Origin: Micromonospora citrea
GTDB lineage: Bacteria > Actinomycetota > Actinomycetes > Mycobacteriales > Micromonosporaceae
Length of the DNA: 64,000 nucleotides
Assembly (NCBI RefSeq): GCF_900090315.1
Contig: NZ_FMHZ01000002.1
Span: 2,706,501 to 2,770,500 of the forward strand
Direction: 5' to 3'
Shown: positions 18,930-28,829 of the stretch, piece after piece
How the letters are laid out: every line of letters starts with the position of its first letter
Position numbering within the stretch: position 1 is the first letter of the stretch
Made by a program: the position numbers and the translations under genes
The notes under the pieces: model-generated
What the model saw: the letters and a program-made list of their open reading frames with translations, nothing else
What the model was told of the DNA's origin: nothing
Databases searched by the model: none

Positions 18930-19817
18930 TCACCACGGGCCGAAGACGCGGTCGCCGGTGGCGGAGATGGCGGCGCACAGCTCGTCCAGGTCCGCGCCGG
19001 TCGTCGCGGCCAGGGACCGGACGGTCAGCGGGATCAGGTACGACGCGTTGGGCCGGCCCCGGTGCGGCATCGGGGTGAGGTAGGGCGCGTCGGTCTCCAC
19101 GAGGATCTGGTCGATCGGGGTGACGGCGGCGGCCTCGCGCAGGGCGGTGGCGCTGCCGAAGGTGACCGTGCCGGCGAAGCTGAGCAGGTACCCCCGGCGG
19201 ACGCACTCGCGGGCGAAGTCGGCGTCGCCGGAGAAGCAGTGCAGCACCACGGTGTCGGGGGCGCCCTCGTCGTCGAGGATCCGCAGCACGTCGGCGTGGG
19301 CGTCCCGGTCGTGGATGACCAGCGCCTTGCCGTACCGCTTGGCGATGGCGACGTGGGCGCGGAAGCTCTCCTCCTGGACGGCGCGCCCCTCCTCGCCGGT
19401 GCGGAAGAAGTCCATGCCGGTCTCGCCGACGCCGCGTACCCGGTCGCGGGCGGCGAGCGCCTCGATCTCGCGCAGCGCCTCGTCGAGGTCGGCCAGGCGG
19501 GGCGCCTCGTTCGGGTGCAGCGCCACGGTGGCCAGCACCGCCGGGTGGGTGTCGGCGACGTCCGCGCCCCACCGGGACGACGCCACGTCCACGCCGACCT
19601 GCACCAGCCGGTCGACGCCCACGGAGGCGGCGACGGCGACGGCCGCGGCGACCGGGTCCTCGGCGGGGCCGCCGCCGGGCACGCCGGCCTCGCTGACGGT
19701 GATGTCGAGGTGGGTGTGGCTGTCCAGCACGGGGCGGGGCAGCGGCTCGGGCGCGGGCGGGAACTCGCCGGCCCGGCGGGCGGCGCGCTGCTTGCGGGTT
19801 TCGGTGGGCTCGCTCAT
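18930..19817 (-). CDS. tatD: TatD-family deoxyribonuclease
   Basis: Metal-dependent hydrolase of the TatD family, linked to DNA repair and RNA or D-aminoacyl-tRNA processing. The 295 residues contain the metal motif DSHTHLD (32-38), [15 protein letters not shown] with the bridging Glu, VIHDRDA, LHCFSGD and the final ETDAPYL, in family order. An extra charged N-terminal segment of about 28 residues precedes the core. It is upstream of rsmA, as usual in actinobacteria, but the resuscitation-promoting-factor gene commonly found between the two is absent. Confidence 0.93.
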   Translation of the reverse strand: MSEPTETRKQRAARRAGEFPPAPEPLPRPVLDSHTHLDITVSEAGVPGGGPAEDPVAAAVAVAASVGVDRLVQVGVDVASSRWGADVADTHPAVLATVALHPNEAPRLADLDEALREIEALAARDRVRGVGETGMDFFRTGEEGRAVQEESFRAHVAIAKRYGKALVIHDRDAHADVLRILDDEGAPDTVVLHCFSGDADFARECVRRGYLLSFAGTVTFGSATALREAAAVTPIDQILVETDAPYLTPMPHRGRPNASYLIPLTVRSLAATTGADLDELCAAISATGDRVFGPW

Positions 19818-19912
19818 CGCTGGCCAGCATCACACACCGCCGCCGCCCGCCGTCGCGGGGACGCCACCGGCTGTTCACCGGGGTGGCACATGTCGCGCCT
19901 AGCGTCCCCGGG

Positions 19913-21145
19913 GTGACCGTCACCCCTCAGACCAGCGGACACGGTCCGCACGTGACGTACGGGGGCGCCGTGTACCCGGCGGAGGAGATCGCGCGGGGCG
20001 CGGCGTACGAGTTGTCCAGCGCGACCGGGACGCCCGGCTTCGAGTGGACCCGGCCCGGCACCGCCCGGCCGTGGCGCCGGTTCGTGCACGCCACCGAGGT
20101 CACCGACGTCCGTCCGGTGGCGGAGCCGACCGAGGAGCAGGAGGCGCCGCTGCTGGCCCCGCTGCACCGGGAGCGGGGCTGGGCGTACGTGCAGCAGCTC
20201 AGCCAGCAGCCGGCGGCGGCCGACGACCCGACGCTGGCGGCGGTGCGGGCCTCGGCGGTGATCCGGCGGGGCACCCGGATGGTGAAGGTGCTCTCCGCCC
20301 GGCAGCTCGCTGGCCACGTGCGGGGTTGGCTGCCGCACGGCTTCTGCTTCCGCGAGCACGACGTGGCGCACCTGCGTACGCCGGCGGCGACGACGGTGCT
20401 GCGCACCGACGGCACGGACGGCGGCCGGGAGGGCGCGGACGTGACGTACGCGCTGCGCTGGCGGGCCGCCGACCCGGGCGACTACGACCTGCCGGTCGGG
20501 AACGCGCACCGGGGGTTGACGGCGCTGGCGCCCCGGGACCGGTTGGGCGCGCCGGTGCTCGGCACCGGGTTCGTGCCCAGCAGCGCCCAACTCGTCCCGG
20601 AGTTCGTCACCCGGGACTTCGCCGACCTGCCGATGCCGGCGAACGCCACCCTGCTCGCCTATCCCGCCGACGGCGTGGAGGTGGTGCTCTACAGCTACCA
20701 GGCCGAGCAGCGCGGCTGGCTGCGGATGGTCGGCCCGCAGTGGCGGCACCTGCTGGCGGCGGTGCCGGGGCTCTCCCCCGACCAGGAGTACGTGCCGACC
20801 GGCGAGGCGCCCCGCTCGACCCGGCTGGTCGGCGGTCACGCCGGCGGCGAGTACGAGGCGGTGGCCGACCTGCCCGGCGGGTTCCGGGTGCTGGCGATGA
20901 CCCGCGCCGCCCGGTATCCGGTGGAGTGGGCGGCCCGTCGGCTGCGGCTGGCCGACTGGCGGGGCGTGCCCTGCCTGGCGCTGCGGGAGGAGACCGGTTG
21001 GCTGCGCCTGCGCCTGCGCCGGCCCGATCCGGACGCGGTGGCGGAGACCGGGGCGCAGTGCCAGGAGCGGGGCGTCTACGAGGCGTGGGCGCCGGCCGCC
21101 GAGGTCACCGACGACCGGATCGTCGACCTGCCGTACGCGCTCTGA
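19913..21145 (+). CDS. Uncharacterised protein, about 410 residues
   Basis: I do not recognise this protein. It is soluble in appearance, without a signal peptide or membrane segment, rich in Arg, Trp and Tyr, with recurring short stretches such as WGYVQQ-like and VEVVLYSYQAEQRGW. The GTG at 19913 gives VTVTPQTSGHGPHVTYGG; a GTG at 19883 is also in frame, and neither has a clear ribosome site. It is divergent from tatD and 83 bases upstream of the alpha/beta hydrolase. Third-position GC is as high as that of its neighbours, so it is a real, resident gene. Confidence 0.7.
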   Translation: MTVTPQTSGHGPHVTYGGAVYPAEEIARGAAYELSSATGTPGFEWTRPGTARPWRRFVHATEVTDVRPVAEPTEEQEAPLLAPLHRERGWAYVQQLSQQPAAADDPTLAAVRASAVIRRGTRMVKVLSARQLAGHVRGWLPHGFCFREHDVAHLRTPAATTVLRTDGTDGGREGADVTYALRWRAADPGDYDLPVGNAHRGLTALAPRDRLGAPVLGTGFVPSSAQLVPEFVTRDFADLPMPANATLLAYPADGVEVVLYSYQAEQRGWLRMVGPQWRHLLAAVPGLSPDQEYVPTGEAPRSTRLVGGHAGGEYEAVADLPGGFRVLAMTRAARYPVEWAARRLRLADWRGVPCLALREETGWLRLRLRRPDPDAVAETGAQCQERGVYEAWAPAAEVTDDRIVDLPYAL

Positions 21146-21228
21146 CCTCTGCGGCGGTCCCGTCGGCATAACCGGGGGCGGGGCGGGAACGCGCACTCGT
21201 CCGACCGTCACGTGACCAGGAGACGCGC

Positions 21229-22080
21229 ATGCCCTTCATCACCGTGGGGACGGAGAACTCCGCCCCCGTCGACCTGTACTACGAGGATCACGGCTCCGGT
21301 CAGCCGATCGTGCTGATCCACGGTTTCCCGTTCAACGGGGCGACGTGGGAGAAGCAGGTCGGTCCGCTGCTGGCGGCCGGCTACCGCACGATCACGTACG
21401 ACCGGCGGGGTTTCGGCAACTCGGCCCAGCCGGCGTTCGGGTACGACTACGACACGTTCGCCGCCGACCTGGACGTGCTGATGAGCGAGCTGGGCCTGCG
21501 CGACGCGATCCTGGTCGGCCACTCGATGGGCACCGGCGAGGTGACCCGCTACCTGGGCGTGTACGGCTCGCAGCGGGTGGAACGGGCGGTGCTGCTGGCC
21601 CCGCTCGCGCCGTTCCTGCTGAAGACGTCGGACAACCCGGAGGGGGTCGAGAAGAGCCTCTTCCAGGGCTTCCAGCAGGCCATCCTCGACGACCGCTTCG
21701 CCTATCTCACCACCTTCTGCGAGGCGTTCTTCAACTACCAGGAGAACCGGGGCAGGCTGGTCAGCGAGGAGGCGTTCCGGGCGCACTGGGAGATCGGCGC
21801 GCGGGCGTCGGCGAAGGGCACGCACGACTGCGTGGACGCCTGGCAGACCGACTTTCGAGGCGACGTGTCGCGGATCGACGTGCCGGTGCTGATCATGCAG
21901 GGCGACGCCGACGCGGTGCTGCCGTACGCGAAGACCGGGCAACGGCTGCAACCGATGCTGCCCGGCAGCCAGCTGGTCACCCTCAGGGGTGCGCCGCACG
22001 GCATCCCGTGGACGAACGCGGCCGAGGTGAACCGCGGCATCCTGGACTTCATCGGGGCCCCGGCGATGGCCCGGGCCTGA
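21229..22080 (+). CDS. Alpha/beta hydrolase, haloperoxidase/esterase type
   Basis: The 283 residues have the alpha/beta hydrolase fold: oxyanion segment IHGFPFNGATW near residue 30, YDRRGFGNSAQP, the nucleophile elbow GHSMG, the acid in QGDADAVLP and the catalytic His in APHGIPW. This arrangement matches cofactor-free haloperoxidase/arylesterase proteins; the natural substrate cannot be told. CCAGGAG lies eight bases before the ATG. It is followed by a strong hairpin and is convergent with metG. Confidence 0.9.
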   Translation: MPFITVGTENSAPVDLYYEDHGSGQPIVLIHGFPFNGATWEKQVGPLLAAGYRTITYDRRGFGNSAQPAFGYDYDTFAADLDVLMSELGLRDAILVGHSMGTGEVTRYLGVYGSQRVERAVLLAPLAPFLLKTSDNPEGVEKSLFQGFQQAILDDRFAYLTTFCEAFFNYQENRGRLVSEEAFRAHWEIGARASAKGTHDCVDAWQTDFRGDVSRIDVPVLIMQGDADAVLPYAKTGQRLQPMLPGSQLVTLRGAPHGIPWTNAAEVNRGILDFIGAPAMARA

Positions 22081-22132
22081 CCGCCGGTTCGGCCGACCCG
22101 GGCTGCGGTCGTCGCCGCCCGGGCCCGTACGA

Positions 22133-22167
22133 CGACGGGCGCGACCCCGGCGGGGTCGCGCCCGTCG
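22133..22167. terminator. Hairpin terminator between convergent genes
   Basis: Perfect 16-base arms (22133-22148 and 22152-22167) with a three-base loop, between the ends of the hydrolase gene and metG. Very stable, suitable for both directions; no U tract. Confidence 0.75.
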
Positions 22168-22179
22168 GCACCGCCGACC

Positions 22180-23982
22180 TCAGCCGGCCAGGCGGGCCAG
22201 CTCCTCGTCGACGATCGACGGGTCGAGCTTGCGGAAGACCGGCTTCGGCGCGGCCAGCGCGCGGCCCACCTCCAGCGGCACGGACTCCCAGCGCGCGCCG
22301 ACCGTGTAGTCGCCGGTCAGCACCGGGTACGCGGGCCCGCCGTCGAGGTCCTCGACCTCCTCGACGACCGGCATCGGCGCGTGCACCCCGGTGCCGCCGA
22401 GCAGCTCGTGCACCTTCTGCGCGGAGTGCGGCAGGAACGGGGTGAGCAGCGTGTTGGCGTCGCTGACCACCTGGAGTGCGACGTGCAGGATGGTGCCCAT
22501 CCGGGGCTTGTCCGCCTCGGCCTTTAGCTTCCACGGGGCCTGCTCGGAGAGGTACTTGTTGGCCTCGGCGACCACCCTCATCGCCTCGCCGATGGCCTGC
22601 TTCTGCCGGTGCCGGGCGATCAGGTCGCCGACGGTGGCGAAGCCGGCCCGGGCGGTGGCGAGCAGCGCCTCGTCGGCCTCGGTGAGCCCGGCCGGGTCGA
22701 CCGGCGGGATCGCGCCGAAGTTCTTCGCCGCCATGGAGACGGACCGGTTGACCAGGTTGCCCCAGCCGGCGACCAGTTCGTCGTTGTTGCGGCGGAGGAA
22801 CTCCGCCCAGGTGAAGTCGGTGTCGTTGCTCTCCGGGCCGGCGGCGGCGATGAAGTAGCGCAGCGCGTCGGCGTCGTAGCGCTCCAGGAAGTCCCGGACG
22901 TAGATGACGACCTTGCGGGAGGAGGAGAACTTGCGGCCCTCGATGGTGAGGTATTCGCTGGAGACGACCTCGGTGGGAAGGTTGAGCGCGCCCAGTTCGC
23001 CCGGCTCGCCGTCGTGCCCGCCGGCACCGGAGTAGCCGGAGAGCAGCGCCGGCCAGATCACCGAGTGGAAGACGATGTTGTCCTTGCCCATGAAGTAGTA
23101 GCCGCGGGCGTCCTTGCCCTCCGCGTCGGCGGACCACCACTTTCGCCACGCCTCGGGGTCGCCGGAGCGGCGGGCCCACTCGATGGAGGCCGACAGGTAG
23201 CCGATGACCGCGTCGAACCAGACGTAGATCCGCTTGTCGCCGCGGTCGCGCCAGCCGTCGAGCGGGATCGGCACCCCCCACTCCAGGTCACGGGTGATGG
23301 CCCGGGGCTGAAGGTCGTCGAGCAGGTTCCGGGAGAAGCGCAGCACGTTGGGGCGCCAGCCCTCCCGGGTGTCCAGCCACTGCCGCAGCACGTCGGCCAG
23401 GGCGGGCAGGTCCAGGAAGAAGTGCTCGGTCTCGACGAACTTCGGCGTCTCGCCGTTGATCTTCGACTTGGGGTCGATCAGGTCGACCGGGTCGAGCTGG
23501 TTGCCGCAGTTGTCGCACTGGTCGCCGCGGGCGCTGTCGTAGCCGCAGATGGGGCAGGTGCCCTCGATGTAGCGGTCCGGCAGGGTCCGGCCGGTGGACG
23601 GGGAGATCGCGCCGGTGGTGGTCCTCGGGACGATGTAGCCGTTTCGGTGCAGCCCCTGGAACAGCTCCTGCACCACCGCGTAGTGGTTGCGGGTGGTGGT
23701 GCGGGTGAACAGGTCGTAGGAGAGCCCGAGCGCCCGCAGGTCCTCGGCGATCACCCGGTTGTACCGGTCGGCCAGCTCGCGCGGGGTGACCCCCTCGGCG
23801 TCGGCCTGCACCTGGATCGGGGTGCCGTGCTCGTCGGTGCCCGACACCATGAGCACGTCGTGGCCGGCCATCCGCATGTACCGGCTGAAGACGTCGGAGG
23901 GAACGCCGAAACCGGAGACGTGGCCGATGTGGCGCGGGCCGTTGGCGTACGGCCAGGCAACCGCCGCGAGAACGTGACTCAT
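22180..23982 (-). CDS. metG: Methionine-tRNA ligase
   Basis: Charges tRNA-Met. The 600 residues are class I: HIGH at 18-21 in [11 protein letters not shown], a zinc knuckle with [20 protein letters not shown] near 143-162, and the KMSKS-loop equivalent KFSSSR near 351-356, followed by the helical anticodon-binding domain. No C-terminal tRNA-binding (Arc1p-like) domain is present. The ATG at 23982 begins the conserved [15 protein letters not shown]; a longer open frame upstream is not conserved-looking. It is divergent from a membrane protein gene. Confidence 0.95.
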   Translation of the reverse strand: MSHVLAAVAWPYANGPRHIGHVSGFGVPSDVFSRYMRMAGHDVLMVSGTDEHGTPIQVQADAEGVTPRELADRYNRVIAEDLRALGLSYDLFTRTTTRNHYAVVQELFQGLHRNGYIVPRTTTGAISPSTGRTLPDRYIEGTCPICGYDSARGDQCDNCGNQLDPVDLIDPKSKINGETPKFVETEHFFLDLPALADVLRQWLDTREGWRPNVLRFSRNLLDDLQPRAITRDLEWGVPIPLDGWRDRGDKRIYVWFDAVIGYLSASIEWARRSGDPEAWRKWWSADAEGKDARGYYFMGKDNIVFHSVIWPALLSGYSGAGGHDGEPGELGALNLPTEVVSSEYLTIEGRKFSSSRKVVIYVRDFLERYDADALRYFIAAAGPESNDTDFTWAEFLRRNNDELVAGWGNLVNRSVSMAAKNFGAIPPVDPAGLTEADEALLATARAGFATVGDLIARHRQKQAIGEAMRVVAEANKYLSEQAPWKLKAEADKPRMGTILHVALQVVSDANTLLTPFLPHSAQKVHELLGGTGVHAPMPVVEEVEDLDGGPAYPVLTGDYTVGARWESVPLEVGRALAAPKPVFRKLDPSIVDEELARLAG

Positions 23983-24131
23983 GACCAGCAAGCCTAGTGA
24001 CCCGTCCCGGGTGACCGCGAACCAATAGGGCCCGCGGGTCGGCGGTCCGGGCGGATCGGGTCGACCATTGGTCCTATTTGTCGCCGACACGCGGCGTGAG
24101 CTGCCCGCCTGCGTACCGGTGGCGGGGTGCA

Positions 24132-25052
24132 ATGGTCGTCGTGACTGGCAGACGAGCGGCCCGCGACCAGGACGACCGCGGCGGCGGCGCGGCCGGGGCT
24201 GCGCGCGGCGCCGTCGCGCCGCAGCCCCGGGTGGTCCCGGCCGCCGCGCCGGAGGCGCCCGCCGAGCACGCCGGGGCCGCCGTCGAGGTCGAGCCCACGA
24301 CCGGGGCGCCGGTCGACGCGGTGCCGCGCCGGGTCCCGGTCCGCCAGCCCCAGCACCGGCCCCGTCGGGGGCCGTCCCCGCCCGGGGGTACGCGGGGCGG
24401 CGACGACGCCACGGGCGGTCCGGACGGCGACGGCGACGGGGCCTACTGGCCGCCGATCGAGCAGGTGCACTGGGACGGCACGCCGATCAGGGAGGAGCCG
24501 CCGCACGAGCGGCAACGGCCCTCCCGGGACGGCGTCCGGCGCCCCCGGCGCGCCCCGCACCCGCCCGACCCGCTGCCGGGGCTGGCCGTGCTGCTGGCGT
24601 TGAGCCTGGTCGCGGCCTTCTTCTCGTGGGTGAGCGCGGGGCCGTTCTGGCTGGCGGTGGGGCACGCCACGCGGGGCACGGTGGTGATCGTCGACTGCGA
24701 CGGGGGCGGGCTCACCCAGCGCTGCCGGGGCAACTTCTTCGCCGCCGAGGGATCGTGGATCGCGCACGGCGTACGCGTGAGCGGGGTGGCCGCGGAACGG
24801 ACCGCGACCGGCGCGTCGTTGCCGGCCCGGATGACCGGCCCGGACGGCGGCACCGCGTACGCGGACACCGGCGCGGTCGGGCACCTGCGCTGGCTGCTCG
24901 GCCTGCTGGTGGTGCTGGGCTGCTGCGCCGGGATCGCCCGGTGGACCGGGTCCACCCGGCTCGCCGACCCTCGGCTGCGACGCTGGGCGGTGGCGGGGGC
25001 GGTCGCCGGTCCGCTGGCGATCACCCTGGGCTTCCTCGTCGCCGCCTGGTGA
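24132..25052 (+). CDS. Uncharacterised membrane protein with long disordered N-terminus
   Basis: About 140 N-terminal residues are Ala/Pro/Arg/Gly-rich with no fold apparent; then come a hydrophobic segment near 145-175, an extracytoplasmic stretch of about 75 residues with two Cys ([14 protein letters not shown]) that could pair, and two more hydrophobic segments at about 252-272 and 285-306. The layout suggests three membrane passes with an outward loop. I use the ATG at 24132; upstream in-frame codons are possible. Function unknown. Divergent from metG, convergent with rsmI. Confidence 0.7.
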   Translation: MVVVTGRRAARDQDDRGGGAAGAARGAVAPQPRVVPAAAPEAPAEHAGAAVEVEPTTGAPVDAVPRRVPVRQPQHRPRRGPSPPGGTRGGDDATGGPDGDGDGAYWPPIEQVHWDGTPIREEPPHERQRPSRDGVRRPRRAPHPPDPLPGLAVLLALSLVAAFFSWVSAGPFWLAVGHATRGTVVIVDCDGGGLTQRCRGNFFAAEGSWIAHGVRVSGVAAERTATGASLPARMTGPDGGTAYADTGAVGHLRWLLGLLVVLGCCAGIARWTGSTRLADPRLRRWAVAGAVAGPLAITLGFLVAAW

Positions 25053-25143
25053 GCCGACCCGACCCCTCGACGGCCGGTCGGCCGCATCCGACGCCGTGGA
25101 CTCCCCGCCGGCCGGATCCGACGCCGTGGACGCCCGTCGGTCG

Positions 25144-25998
25144 CTACGCCGGGGCGTGCACGACTCCGTAGACCTCGCGGCGGCGCAGGCCGTGCTCCGT
25201 GGCGACCTCGGTGATCGCGTCGCGCCGGGACAGGCCGGCGGCCTCCCGGGCGGCGACGGCGGCCCGCAGCGTGTCGTCGTCGGGCCGTTCCCGGGCCGAC
25301 TCCGGCGCGCCCGCCACCACCAGCGTGATCTCGCCGCGCGGCTCGCCCTCGGCGGCCCATTCGGCCAGCTCGCCGAGGGGGCGGCGGACGATCTCCTCGT
25401 ACGTCTTGGTCAGCTCGCGGCACAGCGCCGCCGGCCGGTCGGCGCCGAACGCGGCGGCCAGGTCGGCGAGCGCGCCGGCCACGCGGTGCGGCGCCTCGAA
25501 GAGGACGAGCGTCCGCTCCTCTGCGGCGAGGGCGCGCAGCCGGGAGCGACGGGCGCCGGGGGTGCGGGGCAGGAACCCCTCGAAGCAGAACCGGTCGCAG
25601 GGCAGCCCGGACAGGGCCAGGGCGGTGGTGACCGCGCTGGGGCCGGGCGCGGCGGTGACCGGCACGCCGGCGTCCAGGGCGGCGCGGACCAGCCGGTAGC
25701 CCGGGTCGGAGACGCTCGGCATGCCGCCGTCGGTGACCAGGGCGACCACGTACCCGGCGGTCAGCACGTCGGCCAGCTCGGGGGTGCGCCGCTCCTCGTT
25801 GCCCTCGAAGTAGGAGACGATCCGCCCCGCCACCGTGACGTCCAGGTCGCGGGCCAGGCGGGTGAGCCGGCGGGTGTCCTCGGCGGCGACCACGTCGGCG
25901 GTGGCGAGCACCTCGCGGAAACGGGCTGAGGCGTCGGCCGGGTTGCCGAGCGGCGCGCCGAGGAGGATCAGCCGCCCCGTGTCGGACATTTCACCCAC
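25144..25998 (-). CDS. rsmI: 16S rRNA (cytidine1402-2'-O)-methyltransferase
   Basis: Tetrapyrrole-methylase-fold enzyme that methylates the ribose of C1402 in the decoding centre of 16S rRNA. The 284 residues include LILLGAPLGNPADAS, AEDTRR, SYFEGNEERR, the SAM-binding VTDGGMPSVSDPGYRLV and AAPGPSAVTTALALSG, all standard for RsmI. The GTG at 25998 is chosen because GGAG lies eight bases upstream; an ATG at 25989 is also possible. Its divergent partner is the protein mannosyltransferase gene, the same pairing as in mycobacteria. Confidence 0.94.
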   Translation of the reverse strand: MGEMSDTGRLILLGAPLGNPADASARFREVLATADVVAAEDTRRLTRLARDLDVTVAGRIVSYFEGNEERRTPELADVLTAGYVVALVTDGGMPSVSDPGYRLVRAALDAGVPVTAAPGPSAVTTALALSGLPCDRFCFEGFLPRTPGARRSRLRALAAEERTLVLFEAPHRVAGALADLAAAFGADRPAALCRELTKTYEEIVRRPLGELAEWAAEGEPRGEITLVVAGAPESARERPDDDTLRAAVAAREAAGLSRRDAITEVATEHGLRRREVYGVVHAPA

Positions 25999-26069
25999 GA
26001 CAGCAGCTCCTTCATCGACGGCGGTGCGGGTTTCCGAGGCGACGGGCGCCACCGGGCACCTCCGCAGCC

Positions 26070-26075
26070 TACGAT
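26070..26075 (+). promoter_or_regulatory. -10 hexamer for leaderless mannosyltransferase gene
   Basis: TACGAT six bases before the GTG at 26082, with no ribosome site, suggests a leaderless transcript. Confidence 0.45.
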
Positions 26076-26081
26076 CGCCGG

Positions 26082-27758
26082 GTGACGAGCGCGTCGACAG
26101 CACAGAGCGCGGACCGGTCGGGACCGGATGCCACGGCGGGTGGCCCGCCCGACGGGTCCTCCCCGACCTCCGGCGGCGACGTTCCCGGCATCGTCCGGCG
26201 CCGGCTGGCGACCGTGGAGGCCCGGCTGGACGGCCGCTCCTGGCTGGCGACCGGTGTGGTCGTCGCGATCGCGGCCATCCTGCGGTTCGTCGGCCTGAGC
26301 CACCCGCCCGGCAAGATCTTCGACGAGATCTACTACGCCCGCGAGGGCTGGGCCCTGGTCGACAAGGGCGTCGAGTGGAACTACAAGGACGGCGCCGCCT
26401 CCTACGTGGTCCACCCGCCGCTGGGCAAGTGGCTCATCGGGCTCGGCGAGTGGGCCTTCGGCTACTCCGACGCCGAGCACAACATCTCGGTGCCCGGTCA
26501 CCTGGTGACCACCTCCCCCGAGTTCGCCTGGCGGTTCTCGGCGGCGGTCGTCGGCACCCTGTCGGTGCTGCTGCTGGTCCGCGTCGGCCGGCGGCTGTTC
26601 CGCTCCACCGCGCTCGGCTGCGCCGCCGGCCTGCTGCTCGCGCTGGACGGTTTCCACCTGGTGCTGTCCCGGACGGCGCTGCTCGACATCTTCCTGCTGT
26701 TCTTCGTGCTGGCCACGTTCGGCGCCCTGGTGCTCGACCGGGACGCCCGTCGGCGCAGGTGGGCCCGGGCGCTGGAGGCGGGCCTCGACCCGGGCCGGCC
26801 GGGCCGGGCCGGGCGGCCCGCCGGCGGCTGGCGGGACTGGCCGTGGTGGCGGCTGGCCGCCGGGGTGCTGTTCGGCTGCGCGTGCGCGGTGAAGTGGAGC
26901 GCGCTCTACTTCCTGCCCGTCTTCGCGCTGCTGGTGATCTTCTGGGAGGTCGGGGTCCGCCGCTCCGCCGGCGCGCGGCGGCCGTGGCGGGACACCGCCC
27001 TCGACGAGCTGCCGTGGCTGGTGCTGGCCGGGGTGCTGATGGTGGTCACCTACGTCGCCACCTGGTCCGGCTGGCTGCTCGGCGACGACGGCTACTACCG
27101 CCTGGCGGAGCGGTACCCGAACGCCCCGCTCAGCGACACCCCCGTCGTCGGGGCGCTGAACAACCTGATCGAGTACCACAAGGCGGCGTACGGCTTCCAC
27201 ACCGGCCTGGACGACCCGCACAAATACCAGTCGTGGCCGTGGCAGTGGCTGCTGCTGGGCCGGCCGGTCGCCTTCTACTGGTCCGGCGACGGCGCCTGCG
27301 GGGCGGCGAGCTGCGCCTCCGAGGTGCTGCTGCTCGGCACTCCCCTGCTCTGGTGGTCGTTCCTGCCGGCCCTGGTGGCGCTGGCCTGGCTGGGCGTGGC
27401 CCGGCGGGACTGGCGGGCGGGCACGATCCTGTTCGTCGTGGCGGGCGGCCTGCTGCCCTGGTTCTGGTTCGCGCTCGACGGCCGGACGATGTTCTCGTTC
27501 TACACCGCGCCGGCGCTGCCGTTCCTGGTGCTGGCGGTGGTCTACGTGCTCGGCGCGATCGTCACGCCGGCGGGACCGGCCGGGGGCGGCGCGGTCGACG
27601 CCGGTCAGGACCGCCGGCTCGTGGGCGGGGTGGTCGCCGGCGCGTACGTGCTGCTGGTCGCGCTCTGCTTCGCGTACTTCTATCCGATCTTCGTCGGCAA
27701 GCTGCTGCCGTACGCGGAGTGGTCGGCGCGGATGTGGCTGGACGGTCGCTGGATCTGA
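26082..27758 (+). CDS. Dolichyl-phosphate-mannose-type protein mannosyltransferase (GT39)
   Basis: Integral membrane glycosyltransferase that transfers mannose from polyprenyl-phosphate mannose to Ser/Thr of secreted proteins. The 558 residues start with a Gly/Pro/Ser-rich leader, then RFVGLSHPPGKIFDEIYYAR with the conserved DE pair, VHPPLGKWLIGLGEW, and many hydrophobic segments through the C-terminus. The family pattern and length match actinobacterial Pmt (M. tuberculosis Rv1002c type), and the divergent rsmI neighbour agrees with this. GTG at 26082 is probably leaderless. Confidence 0.93.
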   Translation: MTSASTAQSADRSGPDATAGGPPDGSSPTSGGDVPGIVRRRLATVEARLDGRSWLATGVVVAIAAILRFVGLSHPPGKIFDEIYYAREGWALVDKGVEWNYKDGAASYVVHPPLGKWLIGLGEWAFGYSDAEHNISVPGHLVTTSPEFAWRFSAAVVGTLSVLLLVRVGRRLFRSTALGCAAGLLLALDGFHLVLSRTALLDIFLLFFVLATFGALVLDRDARRRRWARALEAGLDPGRPGRAGRPAGGWRDWPWWRLAAGVLFGCACAVKWSALYFLPVFALLVIFWEVGVRRSAGARRPWRDTALDELPWLVLAGVLMVVTYVATWSGWLLGDDGYYRLAERYPNAPLSDTPVVGALNNLIEYHKAAYGFHTGLDDPHKYQSWPWQWLLLGRPVAFYWSGDGACGAASCASEVLLLGTPLLWWSFLPALVALAWLGVARRDWRAGTILFVVAGGLLPWFWFALDGRTMFSFYTAPALPFLVLAVVYVLGAIVTPAGPAGGGAVDAGQDRRLVGGVVAGAYVLLVALCFAYFYPIFVGKLLPYAEWSARMWLDGRWI

Positions 27759-27888
27759 CCGACCCGACGCCCTCCGCTTGCAGGGGCGGCGGCCCGCGCG
27801 GAACGCGCTGCGGCCGGGCGGCGGCCAGCCCTCCTCGGCACGGGCAGCCGGCGACGGACCAGCGGAAACGGGTCCACATGCCAGCGAA

Positions 27889-27922
27889 GACGGGCCCGCA
27901 CGCGGTGGCGTGCGGGCCCGTC
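27889..27922. terminator. Strong hairpin, 15-base stem and GGTG loop
   Basis: Perfect 15-base arms at 27889-27903 and 27908-27922 around a four-base loop, 130 bases downstream of the mannosyltransferase stop. Probable terminator without a U tract. Confidence 0.7.
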
Positions 27923-27931
27923 GACAGAGAA

Positions 27932-27979
27932 GCGCGCCCCGATCGCCTGCCACGGGGGAAGCGGGCGATTGGGGCGCGC
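27932..27979. terminator. Second hairpin downstream of the mannosyltransferase gene
   Basis: Sixteen-base arms at 27932-27947 and 27964-27979 with one mismatch, ten bases after the first hairpin. A tandem terminator or an RNA-stability element. Confidence 0.55.
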
Positions 27980-28424
27980 ACACGAAGCTTAACCACCCCG
28001 TACCACCGGCACAACGGGGCGACTTCGGTCAGATTTCCGACCGGTGGCTGCCCGTACACCCAGATCACCTTCGGTCGTTGACGTTCCGTCATCTCGCGCG
28101 AACCGTACGAAACGGTGAAAGGCCCTCGATTCCCGCTTTCCGGGTCCGGGCCCGGGCACCCGGGCGGCCCCCGTCGCCGACCGTTCGGGCCGGAAGAGCC
28201 GCTCAAGGGGACCGCCGCCGCGAGAATCCGACCAGCTCACGGGGTTTCCGGCCCGACTGGGCGCTTCGTCATCGGCGTCCGGTCCACGCGATTAATCCGG
28301 ATGTTCAGATGACGTAAATTCGACCCTCACCAAAGGCACCCGGGACGGTAATCCGGCCGTGCCACGGGCGGCGGACGGATCCCGTCGGCGGGACGGCGGG
28401 GCTCCGCGATCACCGGGCCGGAGA

Positions 28425-28694
28425 TCAGATGCTCCTCGGCGTCCGGGGCAGCCAGCCGATGAACCGGTCCTGCAGTGACGTACCGGGGGCGGGCGGCAGG
28501 TCCTCCGTGGCGGCCGCGAGACACGACCCCAGGTAGACGCTGAGCGCGGCGCGGTCGACCTGGTATTCCATCAGCAGCCGGGCGCGCTTGGCGGCGCACG
28601 GCCACTCGGCGCCGCAGGTGTCGCACGTCCACTCAGGCGTCGACGGCGTGTGCTCCTCCACTGGGTACGCCGGGTCCTGGGCACCACCGGTCAT
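28425..28694 (-). CDS. Small Cys-motif protein
   Basis: An 89-residue protein with W-x-CDTCGAEWPCAAKRARLL, a three-Cys motif (C-x2-C-x5-C) that could bind a metal, followed by helical EYQVDRAALSVYLGSCLAAA and a C-terminal FIGWLPR. It looks like a small Micromonosporaceae family that databases sometimes label flavin reductase without evidence; I would not use that label. GGAG lies nine bases before the ATG. It stands alone, divergent from the winged-helix gene. Function unknown. Confidence 0.72.
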   Translation of the reverse strand: MTGGAQDPAYPVEEHTPSTPEWTCDTCGAEWPCAAKRARLLMEYQVDRAALSVYLGSCLAAATEDLPPAPGTSLQDRFIGWLPRTPRSI

Positions 28695-28815
28695 CGCAGC
28701 CCTCTCCGATTCCAGGTGACGGCCCGGCCCGGGCCGTCGTCGAACATGGATGAAGGTCGCCCCCCGGCGACGCCTGTTCAGCGTCCGGGCACACCGCGGC
28801 GTTACGCGGTTGCGG

Positions 28816-28821
28816 TACGTT
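28816..28821 (+). promoter_or_regulatory. -10 hexamer for leaderless winged-helix gene
   Basis: TACGTT eight bases before the ATG at 28830, with no ribosome site between them. Confidence 0.45.
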
Positions 28822-28829
28822 CACCAACC

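Larger units (their letters stand above)
27759..28424. other. Long intergenic region after the mannosyltransferase gene
   Basis: About 670 bases with no credible gene. It holds two hairpins (listed separately) in the first 220 bases, then sequence of lower GC content with scattered short palindromes and a comparatively AT-rich stretch around 28285-28325. I see no tRNA or known riboswitch. Open frames here are short and have no coding bias. Confidence 0.5.

Noticed and set aside
25086..25131. Repeated ATCCGACGCCGTGGAC in the gap before rsmI
   Set aside because: Two copies 30 bases apart; too short to interpret and not a clear array.
28094..28200. Short palindromes possibly a riboswitch
   Set aside because: No conserved motif of a riboswitch family recognised; adjacent genes do not suggest one.
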